64,000 nt of DNA, from positions 1 through 64,000 of the forward strand of contig JAKAKJ010000083.1 of the NCBI GenBank assembly GCA_021824575.1. Reading direction: 5' to 3'. The notes below the pieces were generated by a model. It was not told the origin of the DNA, did no database searches, and worked only from the letters and a program-made list of their open reading frames with translations. The DNA is from Chloroflexota bacterium (lineage in GTDB: Bacteria; Chloroflexota; Anaerolineae; Anaerolineales; Villigracilaceae). A program made the position numbers and the translations under genes. Positions 35,501-44,520 of this stretch are shown in pieces. How positions within the stretch are numbered: position 1 is the first letter of the stretch; every line of letters starts with the position of its first letter.

Positions 35501-35980
35501 ATGAATGAAAAAGATTTATCGAAGTTCACATGCAGGAAATGCGGCGGCCATGAATTGACCGTCACTCATGTTTGGAATAACGATGCCGGGACTGATAGTG
35601 AACGCTGGAGGGAATGGGGTCCGCTCAAAGATAATCATCACTGGCAATATGAGTTCAAGGAAAAGATCGAGAAAAATGAAGACGATGAAGTTCAGCGAGG
35701 CGATTTCGGTGAATACGAGGAGGACGACTCTGATTCAGAACCGGAGGAATATGAAATCAATGAAACCGAGACCAACCGGGAAAGCGATGAGTTTTTCCTA
35801 AATTGCGGGAACTGTGATCGCGAGATCGAATTCGGTTGGTCTGAACCGGACCGCCGCGGCCTCATCTTGCCGGTTGAATTTTCGGATTTCGATCCCCGTG
35901 AGAGCTGGCCGGACCCCAAATATGTAGATGCATGGCAGAAGAGGGGCTGGCTCCGAACAAGACATCATACACAGCCATGA
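35501..35980 (+). CDS. acidic zinc-ribbon protein of unknown function
   Basis: 159 residues, with GAGGAG upstream. Two CxxC knuckles (CRKC near residue 11 and CGNC near residue 102) frame a strongly acidic middle (YEEDDSDSEPEEYEINETE), so a single zinc ribbon split by an acidic insertion is likely. The C-terminal part is Trp/Pro-rich (GWSEPDRRGLILPVEF, WPDPKYVDAWQKRGW). No enzyme motif. It is followed by a strong terminator and could be a nucleic-acid or protein-binding accessory; nothing firmer can be said. Confidence 0.75.
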   Translation: MNEKDLSKFTCRKCGGHELTVTHVWNNDAGTDSERWREWGPLKDNHHWQYEFKEKIEKNEDDEVQRGDFGEYEEDDSDSEPEEYEINETETNRESDEFFLNCGNCDREIEFGWSEPDRRGLILPVEFSDFDPRESWPDPKYVDAWQKRGWLRTRHHTQP

Positions 35981-36057
35981 TTGTGGAGTCCTGTTGCTGG
36001 CCTTAACAAGAAAATATCGGCAATGTCGTAACCCGATTACAGCCCGACCTAATGCGT

Positions 36058-36130
36058 TCTCCCCCAGGTGGCGGAGAACAATACTCCCCAGACGCCGGAT
36101 GCGTCTGGGGAGTATTTGTTGTAGGATGAG
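36058..36130 (+). repeat. dispersed ~70-bp repeat, copy C, with a strong terminator
   Basis: Begins TCTCCCCCAGGTGGCGGAG. It carries a perfect 15-bp stem (36081-36095 with 36101-36115; core CTCCCCAGACGC/GCGTCTGGGGAG), a 5-nt loop, then TTGTTG, and ends GTAGGATGAG like copy A. It ends just 4 nt before the next gene's ATG. Confidence 0.75.
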
Positions 36131-36133
36131 CAC

Positions 36134-36505
36134 ATGACCCGCGTATTTCTAGCCGATTCCAAACTTGAAGAGCGCTCCGCCCTTCGCATCCTGCTACTTG
36201 ATCTGAAGATGGAAGTGGTTGGGGAAGCGGCCGATTGGTCAACCACATTGGTTCAGGCGCCAATAAGCCGTACCGACATGTTGCTAGTGGATTGGGATTT
36301 ACTCCCTAGCTCGCCTACTGCGGCTCTAGACAACCTCCGAAAAGCCTGCCCGGCCGCGCTGGTCATCGTCCTCATCAGCCACCTGGACGCCCGTCAGCAA
36401 GCCGCACTCTCCGCCGGCGCCGATGCTTTTATCAGTAAGAGCGAGTTACCTGAGCGCGTGTCCGAACGCTTGCGAGCCGTTGCTGCCAGCGTTCCGATTA
36501 AATGA
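36134..36505 (+). CDS. stand-alone receiver-domain protein
   Basis: 123 residues with a receiver fold and nothing else: VFLADSKLEERSALR for the acidic pocket, MLLVDWDLLPSSPT with the phosphoacceptor Asp near residue 53, LISHLD, and AFISKSELPE with the conserved Lys. The first acidic site is AD rather than DD, a common variant. No output domain, so it would act by protein contact or as a phosphate sink. A hairpin terminator directly upstream leaves little space for its own promoter. Confidence 0.85.
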   Translation: MTRVFLADSKLEERSALRILLLDLKMEVVGEAADWSTTLVQAPISRTDMLLVDWDLLPSSPTAALDNLRKACPAALVIVLISHLDARQQAALSAGADAFISKSELPERVSERLRAVAASVPIK

Positions 36506-36711
36506 TGCCAGTTGGCTGATAGAAGGGCTTGAAAACAGGCGCAAACTGGGATAGCGTTTTCGAGGGGACCGAGGAGGATCAAACGGATGAACGAAGATAT
36601 ATTCGCCAGCAAATGAGCGGAACAGTCCTGCAACTCGTTTCCCATCAGCAGGAGTTGCGCCAATAAAAAAATACTCCACCAGATAGTTCAAACATTCGTA
36701 CGGAGATAGAA

Positions 36712-36978
36712 ATGAACATCCTCATATACCTTATCGTTGCGGCAGTCATCGGCTGGGTGGCGACCATGATCATGCACGACAATTCCAACCTGTTGATCAA
36801 TATCGTTGTGGCTGTTGTTGGCGCTTTCCTGGCCGGTTACTTTCTCAGCCCAATCTTTCACGTTGGAACGATCAATGATGCATTCACCATTCCAACCATG
36901 CTGGTAACGTTGCTGGGCGCCGTTATCCTGCTGGCGATTCTTCATCTCTTGCGCGGCAGAGGCCCGCGTTCAGGTTGA
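36712..36978 (+). CDS. GlsB/YeaQ/YmgE-family stress membrane protein
   Basis: 88 residues with three membrane helices: ILIYLIVAAVIGWVATMIM, LLINIVVAVVGAFLAGYFL and IPTMLVTLLGAVILLAILHLL, ending in a basic tail (RGRGPRSG). The Gly-patterned middle helix is the hallmark of this transglycosylase-associated family, which is often induced by stress. Function in the membrane is not known. GGAGATAGAA precedes the start. Confidence 0.88.
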   Translation: MNILIYLIVAAVIGWVATMIMHDNSNLLINIVVAVVGAFLAGYFLSPIFHVGTINDAFTIPTMLVTLLGAVILLAILHLLRGRGPRSG

Positions 36979-37053
36979 TCGTTTCACCGCGGTGAGGAAA
37001 CCGTTCGATCATCACAGTTACCCAACTGAAAAAACGGAAGTCTCTTATGGCGC

Positions 37054-37059
37054 TATAAT
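37054..37059 (+). promoter_or_regulatory. -10 element (TATAAT) upstream of the radical SAM gene
   Basis: TATAAT 25 nt before the ATG, with the ribosome-binding site GAAGGAG in between. No good -35 is seen at normal spacing. Confidence 0.4.
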
Positions 37060-37084
37060 TTGGCAGTCTATTGAAGGAGCATGA

Positions 37085-38578
37085 ATGAAGGAGATATCGT
37101 TAAGAATACTACTTGTCTATCCCGAATTTCCAGATACCTTTTGGAGTTTCAAGCACGCCCTTAAATTCATCCGGAAGAAGGCTGGTGCGCCTCCGCTGGG
37201 ACTGTTGACTGTTGCGGCAATGTTACCGCCAGCATGGGAAAAACGGCTGGTAGATCTCAACGCAAGCAGCCTCACGGATGAAGATCTGGCATGGGCCGAT
37301 TATGTCTTCGTCAGCGCCATGATCGTACAACGCGAATCGGCGCGTGCTGTCATCCGTCGCTGTAAAACAGCTGGAGCGAAAGTGGTGGCAGGCGGTCCGC
37401 TCTTCACAATGGAACACGAGCAATTTCCAGACGTGGATCATTTCGTCTTGAACGAGGCTGAGGAGACGCTGGCGCTGTTCGTGCGGGACCTGTTAGCGGG
37501 TCAGGCTCGACGCGTTTACTCGTCTGATGAATTCCCCGATATCCACCAAACTCCGGTCCCGCTTTGGAAGCTGGCAAATCTCAAACATTACGACACGGTC
37601 AGCATTCAGTTTTCGCGCGGCTGTCCCTTCAATTGCGACTTCTGCAATGTGACCGCGCTGCTGGGCCATCGCCCGCGTACCAAGACCGCCGCGCAGATCA
37701 TCGCCGAGTTGGACAGTCTCTACGCGCTGGGCTGGCGCAAAAGCATCTTCTTCGTGGATGATAACTTTATCGGAAACAAGAAACAGATCAAGTCTGAAGT
37801 GCTTCCAGCTTTGATTGAATGGCGAAAAAATAAAACTGGAATGCCGTTCAGCACAGAAGCCTCCATTAACCTGGCCGACGATCCAGAACTAATGAAGCTC
37901 ATGGTAGAAGCTGGGTTCGACACGGTATTTGTCGGTATCGAGACGCCTAATGAAGACAGCCTGGTCGAATGCAGTAAAACCCAAAACAAAGGCCGTGATC
38001 TGGTAGCGAGCGTCAAACAACTCCAGCGGGCGGGTCTGCAGGTGCAGGGTGGGTTCATCGTCGGGTTCGATAATGATTCTCCCTCGATCTTCCAACAACA
38101 GATTGATTTCATTCAGAAGAGCGGCATTGTGACGGCCATGGTCGGCTTGTTGCAAGCGCCTTTAGGCACGCGCTTGTATGAGCGTATGCAAAAAGAAGGC
38201 CGCCTGGTCAACGAATTTTCAGGTGATAACGTGGATGGCTCGACCAACATCATCCCCAGGATGGGCTTGGAACCATTGAAAGATGGTTATCGCAAGATTC
38301 TAAGCCAGATCTACGCTCCAAAGTTTTATTATGAGCGCGTTTTGACGTTTCTTCGCGAGTACCAGCCGCCCAAAATCAGAATTCAATTGGAACCGCAATA
38401 TGTTCTGGCGCTGGGTCGGTCCATTTACCAACTGGGAATCCGCGGCGCTGAACGCGTCCAATACTGGCGGCTCTTTTTCTGGACTCTGTTCCGGCGTCCG
38501 CGCCTGTTCCCGCTGGCGATCACATTTGCAATCTATGGTTTCCATTTTCGCCAGGTAATTGAGCTGCATGTTGGTTGA
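37085..38578 (+). CDS. B12-binding-type radical SAM protein (DUF4070 class)
   Basis: 497 residues, GAAGGAG before the start. N-terminal cobalamin-binding Rossmann-like region (about 1-150), then the radical SAM cluster motif RGCPFNCDFCNV with Cys180, Cys184 and Cys187 binding the [4Fe-4S] cluster, then FFVDDNFIGNKKQI and GIETPNEDSL in the TIM-barrel. The C-terminal ~150 residues match the DUF4070 extension by pattern (GLLQAPLGTRLYERM, IYAPKFYYERV). Family members include HpnP-like methylases, but the substrate here cannot be assigned. No linked hopanoid or pigment genes are present. Confidence 0.88.
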   Translation: MKEISLRILLVYPEFPDTFWSFKHALKFIRKKAGAPPLGLLTVAAMLPPAWEKRLVDLNASSLTDEDLAWADYVFVSAMIVQRESARAVIRRCKTAGAKVVAGGPLFTMEHEQFPDVDHFVLNEAEETLALFVRDLLAGQARRVYSSDEFPDIHQTPVPLWKLANLKHYDTVSIQFSRGCPFNCDFCNVTALLGHRPRTKTAAQIIAELDSLYALGWRKSIFFVDDNFIGNKKQIKSEVLPALIEWRKNKTGMPFSTEASINLADDPELMKLMVEAGFDTVFVGIETPNEDSLVECSKTQNKGRDLVASVKQLQRAGLQVQGGFIVGFDNDSPSIFQQQIDFIQKSGIVTAMVGLLQAPLGTRLYERMQKEGRLVNEFSGDNVDGSTNIIPRMGLEPLKDGYRKILSQIYAPKFYYERVLTFLREYQPPKIRIQLEPQYVLALGRSIYQLGIRGAERVQYWRLFFWTLFRRPRLFPLAITFAIYGFHFRQVIELHVG

Positions 38579-38621
38579 GTGTGAGATTTCTACATGGTTA
38601 ATAAAATAAGGAGTTGTACCA

Positions 38622-38783
38622 ATGGTATCCAAGATGGACAAGACAAAATTCAAACGATTATCGAAAGGGCAACGCACGCATGTGCGGCGTCTGAAGCAAG
38701 CGGCCCGTGAGGAAGGCACCATTTATCGCCCGCCAATAGTACGCCGCGTCCCAACAAAAAAGTCGGGGAATGATATTCTTTGA
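38622..38783 (+). CDS. 53-residue basic protein
   Basis: A short gene with an excellent ribosome-binding site (AAGGAG, 8 nt before the ATG). The product is very basic: VSKMDKTKFKRLSKGQRTHV then RRLKQAAREEGTIYRPP, with about 17 Lys/Arg. No signal, no Cys. It might bind nucleic acid or ribosomes. It lies 58 nt upstream of the VIT transporter start and may be co-transcribed. No family recognised. Confidence 0.6.
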   Translation: MVSKMDKTKFKRLSKGQRTHVRRLKQAAREEGTIYRPPIVRRVPTKKSGNDIL

Positions 38784-38841
38784 ACATGCAGTATGGTTTC
38801 GCCATAATAACGCCGCTACACAATTGAAAACGGAGAAGGGG

Positions 38842-39540
38842 ATGCCACAGACGCCGCACGTTGAACATCATTTTACAGGTTCCGAAGTCGTCAGAGATAT
38901 TGTGATTGGAATGTCTGATGGGCTGACAGTGCCTTTTGCGCTCGCTGCCGGACTCTCCGGAATTGCCAACTCGACCGCTATCGTCATTGCCGGAGGGCTG
39001 GCTGAAATCGCAGCAGGGTCAATTGCCATGGGCCTGGGTGGCTATCTCGCAGCCAAAAGCGATGCCGAGCACTACGCCAGCGAACGGGAAACCGAAAGGC
39101 GCGAGGTCGAAACCATCCCTGCCAAAGAAAAACGAGAAGTGGAACAGGTGCTGCTAACCTATGGACTCGAAAAAGAGCATGGCAGGCTGGTCGCAAATGC
39201 TTTGAGCAAGCGCCCCGAGGCATGGATTGATTTCATGATGCGTTTTGAATTGGGGCTCGAAGAACCCGATCCCAAACGCGCACTGAAGAGCGCCCTGACC
39301 ATAGGTCTATCCTACATCGCCGGCGGAATGATTCCATTAACCCCCTATATGTTGATTTCCAATGCGAGATCAGCCCTGTTGTTCTCAGTCGCGGTTACAC
39401 TTGTGGCATTACTTATCTTTGGATATGTCAAAGGTCGTTTTACGGGTGCGCGTCCCGTTCGCAGTGCGCTTCAGACCATGCTGATCGGCGGACTCGCCGC
39501 AGCCGCGGCTTTTGGCTTGGCCAAGTTAATTTCGAAATGA
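38842..39540 (+). CDS. VIT1/CCC1-family iron/manganese transporter
   Basis: 232 residues from the ATG at 38842 (GGAG just upstream); a longer in-frame ATG at 38770 overlaps the 53-residue gene and would add a non-membrane leader. Membrane helix 1 has VIGMSDGLTVPFALAAGLSG, the Asp/Met translocation signature of the family, followed by GGLAEIAAGSIAMGLGGYLA. Between helices 2 and 3 is a soluble Glu-rich helical hairpin (ETERREVETIPAKEKREVE) like the metal-binding domain of VIT1. It exports cytoplasmic Fe2+ or Mn2+ in this family. Fits the stress/metal context. Confidence 0.92.
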   Translation: MPQTPHVEHHFTGSEVVRDIVIGMSDGLTVPFALAAGLSGIANSTAIVIAGGLAEIAAGSIAMGLGGYLAAKSDAEHYASERETERREVETIPAKEKREVEQVLLTYGLEKEHGRLVANALSKRPEAWIDFMMRFELGLEEPDPKRALKSALTIGLSYIAGGMIPLTPYMLISNARSALLFSVAVTLVALLIFGYVKGRFTGARPVRSALQTMLIGGLAAAAAFGLAKLISK

Positions 39541-39552
39541 GAAAAACATCCT

Positions 39553-41040
39553 ATGAATACAAATGAAAAACAGCATCGCGCCATTTTACAGAGCATTGCT
39601 CACAGAGCGATGCTAGAGCGGGATTTACTTCCCGACTTTTCTGCGGAGGCGCTCGCTCAACTCGAAACGATCCAGGCACCTGCAGGCAGGAATGGCGGGC
39701 TTGTCCGTGATCGGAGGGATCTTCCATGGGCATCCATTGATAACGACGACTCACTTGACCTGGATCAAGTGACAGTGGCCGAGGCCATGCCCGGAGGCAA
39801 AGTTAAGATTATGGTCGCCGTCGCGGATGTGGACTCGCTCATCAAGGAAGGATCCGCGATTGACGATCACGCTCACCACAATACCACCTCGGTATACACC
39901 GCGGCCCGTATATTCCCGATGCTCCCTGAAAAACTTTCTACGGACCTGACCTCGCTGAATCTCAACGAGGAACGCCTGGCCCTGGTGGTTGAAATGGTAA
40001 TTGACGCGGGTGGAACGCTTATCGATTCGGACATTTATAGAGCATACGTGCGCAACCATGCCAAACTTGCCTACAACAGTATTGCCGCATGGTTGGATGG
40101 GAATGGAAGTGTACCTGAGGCTGTCTCATCTATCCCTGGGTTGGATGAAAACCTGCACATGCAGGATAAAGCCGCCCAAAGCATGAAGAAACTTCGCCAC
40201 GTTCACGGGGCATTGAGCCTGGAAACCATTGAAGCCAAACCAGTATTCGGCGGCGATCAAATCCGCGCGCTCGAAATAGAAGAAAAGAACCGCGCCAAGG
40301 AACTTATCGAGGATTTCATGATCGCAGCGAATGGCGTGACCGCGCGATTCCTTTCGACCAAAAAATTCCCTTCGATCCGTCGCGTGGTGCGAACGCCAAA
40401 ACGCTGGGAGCGGATTGTCGAAATTGCTGGGGATCACAAATTCCAACTTCCAGAACTTCCAGATTCAAAGGCGTTGGAGGAGTTTCTCGTCAAGCAAAAA
40501 GCCGCGGACCCGATTCGATTCCCCGACTTATCTTTGGCTGTGATCAAGCTTTTGGGCGCAGGCGAATACATTGCAGAACTTCCTGATGGGAATGTCCCAG
40601 GCCATTTTGGTCTGGCAGTCAAGGATTATGCACACTCGACCGCTCCGAATCGCCGCTATCCCGATTTACTGACCCAACGCTTGTTGAAAGCGGCCCTGGA
40701 AGATAAACCTGTACCTTATCGTAAAGATGAGTTGGACGTTCTGGCAACTCATTGCACCGAAGCAGAAGACGCGGCTAACAAAGTGGAACGACGTGTTGAA
40801 AAGTCCGCCGCCGCGCTCTTGCTTGAATCGCGGATCGGCGAGCAATTTGATGCGATTGTCACTGGTGCTTCCGAGAAGGGTACGTGGGTCCGGCTTCTCA
40901 GCATCCCTGTTGAAGGCAAGCTGGTACAAGGGTTTGAGGGGTTGGATGTCGGTCACCGGCTTCGCGTACAGTTGACCGAGACCAATGTCGAACGCGGATT
41001 TATTGATTTCAAGAAAGTCAGTTCGTCCAGACATGGATAA
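39553..41040 (+). CDS. RNB-domain exoribonuclease (RNase II/R family)
   Basis: 495 residues. Catalytic signature DLPWASIDNDDSLDLDQ (residues about 56-72) supplies the Asp cluster for two-metal 3'-5' hydrolysis of RNA. IMVAVADVDSLI, SLNLNEERLALVV and YAHSTAPNRRYPDLLTQR are further RNB motifs. There is no N-terminal cold-shock domain and only a vestigial S1-like C-terminal region, so it is shorter than RNase R (about 800) or RNase II (about 640). It starts 12 nt after the transporter gene and is followed by a small gene 10 nt on, suggesting one operon. Confidence 0.93.
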   Translation: MNTNEKQHRAILQSIAHRAMLERDLLPDFSAEALAQLETIQAPAGRNGGLVRDRRDLPWASIDNDDSLDLDQVTVAEAMPGGKVKIMVAVADVDSLIKEGSAIDDHAHHNTTSVYTAARIFPMLPEKLSTDLTSLNLNEERLALVVEMVIDAGGTLIDSDIYRAYVRNHAKLAYNSIAAWLDGNGSVPEAVSSIPGLDENLHMQDKAAQSMKKLRHVHGALSLETIEAKPVFGGDQIRALEIEEKNRAKELIEDFMIAANGVTARFLSTKKFPSIRRVVRTPKRWERIVEIAGDHKFQLPELPDSKALEEFLVKQKAADPIRFPDLSLAVIKLLGAGEYIAELPDGNVPGHFGLAVKDYAHSTAPNRRYPDLLTQRLLKAALEDKPVPYRKDELDVLATHCTEAEDAANKVERRVEKSAAALLLESRIGEQFDAIVTGASEKGTWVRLLSIPVEGKLVQGFEGLDVGHRLRVQLTETNVERGFIDFKKVSSSRHG

Positions 41041-41050
41041 GGAGAGTTTT

Positions 41051-41455
41051 ATGAAAAAGGAAATTGGTTTATGGGTTGACCATCGGGAAGCGATCATCGT
41101 AATTCTCACAGACAGCGGAGAAGAAATCAAGCATATAACATCAAACAGCGGAAAACATATCCGATACTCTGGCAGTTCGCATTCCAAAACTCCAGAGGGA
41201 TTGAAAGAAGTGACATCAGAAGACCAGAGAGACAGGAAATTTGGAAATGATCTCAACAAATTCTATGATGAGGTTATTGCAGTCATTCGTGATGCTGAAG
41301 TCATCCAAATATTCGGCCCTGGCGAGGCAAAAGGTGAGTTGGAGAAACGTCTTGAGCACGAAGGACTCAACGCTCACATCCTTGCCATCGAAACCACGGA
41401 CAAGATGACCGATCGCCAAATTTCAGCAAAAGTTCGAGAGCGTTTTCCGGCTTAG
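41051..41455 (+). CDS. small protein with eRF1/L7Ae-like pattern
   Basis: 134 residues from the ATG at 41051, with AAGGAG upstream; another in-frame ATG at 40985 lies inside the RNB gene. The N-terminus KEIGLWVDHREAIIVILTD and the C-terminal half with VIQIFGPGEAKGELEKRL and HILAIETTDKMTDRQISAKV recall bacterial relatives of eukaryotic release factor domains (baeRF type). That similarity is by pattern only. Linked to an exoribonuclease, a role in ribosome or RNA handling under stress is possible. Confidence 0.75.
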   Translation: MKKEIGLWVDHREAIIVILTDSGEEIKHITSNSGKHIRYSGSSHSKTPEGLKEVTSEDQRDRKFGNDLNKFYDEVIAVIRDAEVIQIFGPGEAKGELEKRLEHEGLNAHILAIETTDKMTDRQISAKVRERFPA

Positions 41456-41483
41456 AACGTGCTATAAATCAATGGGAAAACAA

Positions 41484-41513
41484 CCTGCCGCTAAAATGCA
41501 ATCCTGCGGCAGG
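41484..41513 (+). promoter_or_regulatory. hairpin in the mgtA leader
   Basis: Perfect 8-bp stem CCTGCCGC/GCGGCAGG with a 14-nt loop. No T-run follows. It could end the upstream operon or affect mgtA translation. Confidence 0.4.
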
Positions 41514-41535
41514 AATGTTATTCGCGGAGGAATGA

Positions 41536-44166
41536 ATGGGCTTATCCCCTAAAGGCAACATACTGAACAATGCGGGAAATCTTACTGGCGCGACCAAGCC
41601 CAAAGTTTCCGATCATTTATTGGAAATGGCGCGCAAAGAATCGGATGTCGTTTTGAAGGAGCTTGAGTCGCAGTCAAGCGGCTTGAGCGCGGCGGAGGCC
41701 GAAGCCCGCGTCAAACGCGACGGATTGAATGAGATCGCGCGCGAAAAGCGTCAATCGCCGCTGATGCGTCTGTGGGACAACATCAGGAATCCGCTGGTCC
41801 TTTTGCTGATCGGACTGGGTGTCCTATCGTATTTAACCGGCGACCTGCGTGCAATGATCGTCATTTTTGTGATGGTAGTACTGGGTATCGTGCTGCGCTT
41901 CTATCAGGAGATGCGCGCCGATAATGCCGCTGAAAAACTCAAGGCCATGGTCAACATCACTACCACTGTCGTGCGCGATGGCAAGGATATAGAAGTCCCG
42001 CTCAAGGTGCTTGTACCGGGCGATATCATCCGTCTGGCGGCAGGGGACATGATTCCGGCTGATGTGCGCGTGTTGACTGCCAAGGATTTGTTCCTTAACC
42101 AGGCGGCGCTTACAGGCGAGTCGATGCCGGTTGAGAAGAAAGCCGCTCCAACGTCCGGAGAGATTCAAAATCCACTCGAGTTGCCAAATATCTGTTTCCT
42201 CGGATCAGATGTGGAAAGCGGCACCGGAATGGCGGCTGTCATCCACACGGGAGAAAAAACATATTTTGGCTCGCTGGCCGCCAGCATTGTGGGACAACGC
42301 CAATTAACCAGTTTTGATAAGGGTGTTAATAAATTCACCTGGTTGATGATCCGTTTCATTGCCGTGATGGTCCCTGCCGTTTTCCTGATTAACGGATTGA
42401 GCAAACATAACTGGCTGGAGGCTTTCTTATTTGCGATGGCGGTGGCGGTTGGGCTGACGCCTGAGATGCTGCCGATGATCGTGACCGTCAACCTGTCGAA
42501 CGGGGCACTATCAATGGCAAAAAAGAAAGTCATTGTCAAGCGATTGAACGCCATCCAGAATTTTGGGGCTGCAGATGTGTTGTGCACGGATAAGACTGGT
42601 ACTCTCACCGAAGGCAAGATCGTGCTGGAGAAGCACCTGGATGTGCGCGGTAATGAGAGCCCGCGTGTTTTGCATTACGGGTATATGAATAGTTATTATC
42701 AGACCGGCCTGAAGAACCTGACAGACGAAGCCATCCTGAATCACGGCGACTTAAACGAAGCGCTTCAAGTGGATGAAAAGTTCCGCAAGATCGACGAACT
42801 GCCTTTTGATTTTCAGCGCCGCCGTATGTCCGTCATTTTGGAAAACGACCAGAATCAACAAATCCTGATCTGCAAAGGCGCGGTCGAAGAGATCATGCGT
42901 CTTTCAACTCATGTGGAGATCGAAGGCGATGTTTTGGAAGTGACGAGCGAGCATGATGAGCATCGCAAGCGGCGTGTGAAGGAATTAAACGAGGAAGGTT
43001 TCCGCGTCATCGCAGTTGCGTATCGAACATTCCCCGGAGATAACGACGAGCCTCATTACACCGTTAAGGATGAATCGGATCTAACCTTGCTTGGATACAT
43101 GGCCTTCCTTGACCCGCCCAAGGAGTCAGCGATGGAAGCTTTGAAGCAGCTGAAAACGCTGAATATTGACGTCAAAATTCTGACTGGCGATAACGAGATT
43201 GTTACTGCTTACATCTGCAAGCAGGTGGGCATGCCGGTGGATAAGATTCTGCTCGGCTCACAAATCGAGACGATGAGTGAAGCAGAGTTAGCCGAAGCCG
43301 CCAGCCTGACTAATATCTTTGCCAAACTGGCCCCATCCCAAAAGGAAAAGATCATCCATGCCTTGCAGGGCAAGGAACATGTAGTCGCTTTCATGGGCGA
43401 TGGCATCAACGATGCCCCTGCGCTTAAAGCCGCCGATGTGGGCATCTCGGTCAACAGTGCGGTGGACATCGCCAAAGAGTCATCCGATATTATCCTCTTG
43501 GAAAATAGTCTATTGGTGCTGGAGCAGGGTGTGATGGAAGGTCGCCGCGTGTTTGGCAACATCATCAAGTATATCAAGATGGCGGCCAGTTCCAACTTTG
43601 GCAACATGTTCAGCGTGGTGGGAGCCAGCGCCTTCCTCCCCTTCCTGCCCATGCTCCCGATCCAGGTGCTGACCAACAACCTGCTCTATGATTTCTCTCA
43701 AACCACCATCCCCACCGACCAGGTGGATGCCGATTGGTTGACCCAGCCGCGCAAGTGGACCATCGGAGAAATCCAGCGCTTTATTCTATTTATCGGCCCA
43801 ATCAGCTCGATCTTCGATTACGCCACCTTCTTCGTCATGATCTATGTGTTCAACGCCTGGAACAATCCGGCACTCTTTCACACCGGCTGGTTCGTGGAGT
43901 CGCTCTTCACACAGACCTTGATCATTCATGTTATCCGCACCAACAAAATCCCGTTCATTCAGAGCCGCGCCAGCTGGGCTTTGATCATCAGTTCCCTGAT
44001 CATCGTATCTGTAGGTGCATGGCTGACGGTTTCTCCGCTGGCCGATGCTCTTGGATTTGTAGCTCTGCCCGCACTCTACTGGCTGATCCTGGCAGGATTG
44101 CTGGTGTGCTATGTGTTGCTGACACAAGGAGTGAAGGTCTGGTTCTATCGCAGATACGGTACGTAA
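41536..44166 (+). CDS. mgtA: MgtA-type magnesium-importing P-type ATPase
   Basis: 876 residues, GGAGG upstream. P-type landmarks: TGES in the actuator domain (near 194), phosphorylated Asp in CTDKTGTLTEG (near 352), and GDGINDAPALK (near 621). The membrane motif AVGLTPEMLPMIVTVNL and the C-terminal LTNNLLYDFSQTTIPTDQVD are characteristic of MgtA/MgtB importers rather than SERCA-type pumps. It should import Mg2+ with ATP, from the inner membrane. The leader is only 80 nt, so an M-box-sized riboswitch does not fit. The gene ends the stress block. Confidence 0.93.
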   Translation: MGLSPKGNILNNAGNLTGATKPKVSDHLLEMARKESDVVLKELESQSSGLSAAEAEARVKRDGLNEIAREKRQSPLMRLWDNIRNPLVLLLIGLGVLSYLTGDLRAMIVIFVMVVLGIVLRFYQEMRADNAAEKLKAMVNITTTVVRDGKDIEVPLKVLVPGDIIRLAAGDMIPADVRVLTAKDLFLNQAALTGESMPVEKKAAPTSGEIQNPLELPNICFLGSDVESGTGMAAVIHTGEKTYFGSLAASIVGQRQLTSFDKGVNKFTWLMIRFIAVMVPAVFLINGLSKHNWLEAFLFAMAVAVGLTPEMLPMIVTVNLSNGALSMAKKKVIVKRLNAIQNFGAADVLCTDKTGTLTEGKIVLEKHLDVRGNESPRVLHYGYMNSYYQTGLKNLTDEAILNHGDLNEALQVDEKFRKIDELPFDFQRRRMSVILENDQNQQILICKGAVEEIMRLSTHVEIEGDVLEVTSEHDEHRKRRVKELNEEGFRVIAVAYRTFPGDNDEPHYTVKDESDLTLLGYMAFLDPPKESAMEALKQLKTLNIDVKILTGDNEIVTAYICKQVGMPVDKILLGSQIETMSEAELAEAASLTNIFAKLAPSQKEKIIHALQGKEHVVAFMGDGINDAPALKAADVGISVNSAVDIAKESSDIILLENSLLVLEQGVMEGRRVFGNIIKYIKMAASSNFGNMFSVVGASAFLPFLPMLPIQVLTNNLLYDFSQTTIPTDQVDADWLTQPRKWTIGEIQRFILFIGPISSIFDYATFFVMIYVFNAWNNPALFHTGWFVESLFTQTLIIHVIRTNKIPFIQSRASWALIISSLIIVSVGAWLTVSPLADALGFVALPALYWLILAGLLVCYVLLTQGVKVWFYRRYGT

Positions 44167-44466
44167 TTGTTTTGCTATCCTAACAGATTCTTCCTGATAC
44201 AAATCATTCGCCTTAACTCATCTAAACATCGGACGACCGCGAAGTGTTGCACACCTCGCGATCGTCCGATGTTGATGATGGGCTAGAGCACCCCCTCGTC
44301 CACGCGTAGAGATGGCCGGGTGCTCCTAAAATGGCAATTACCCCCTTGTAGTCGTTGGCAATAGTCTGGAAGGTTTGATTCTTGCGCAGAAAGCTTTCGC
44401 TGATGATGTACCTGTTGTAAAGGGATACCCACCTATAACTATACAGCGAGTCGATATCTCACGACC
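44167..44466. other. non-coding region with two long hairpins
   Basis: No gene seen. A 16-bp stem with one mismatch (44227-44242 with 44256-44271, core CATCGGACGA/TCGTCCGATG) probably marks the end of the mgtA transcript. A second 8-bp stem GAGCACCC/GGGTGCTC (44286-44293 with 44318-44325) lies after it. Confidence 0.55.
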
Positions 44467-44495
44467 TTGACTATAAATTAGAATACTATTAGAAT
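44467..44495 (+). promoter_or_regulatory. sigma-70-type promoter of the LacI-family gene
   Basis: -35 TTGACT (44467-44472), 17-nt spacer, -10 TAGAAT (44490-44495). Transcription would start near 44502, inside the operator palindrome. Confidence 0.75.
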
Positions 44496-44519
44496 GTTAT
44501 CGTTCACGGGAACGATAAC
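44496..44519 (+). promoter_or_regulatory. LacI-family operator palindrome (autoregulatory)
   Basis: GTTATCGTTC and GAACGATAAC are perfect 10-bp inverted arms around ACGG. It abuts the -10 and covers the expected transcription start, so binding would block the promoter. It ends 1 nt before the ATG. Confidence 0.75.
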
Positions 44520-44520
44520 A

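Noticed and set aside
41456..41535. Mg2+ riboswitch (M-box) before mgtA
   Set aside because: Only 80 nt separate the genes, too short for an M-box, and just one simple hairpin is seen.
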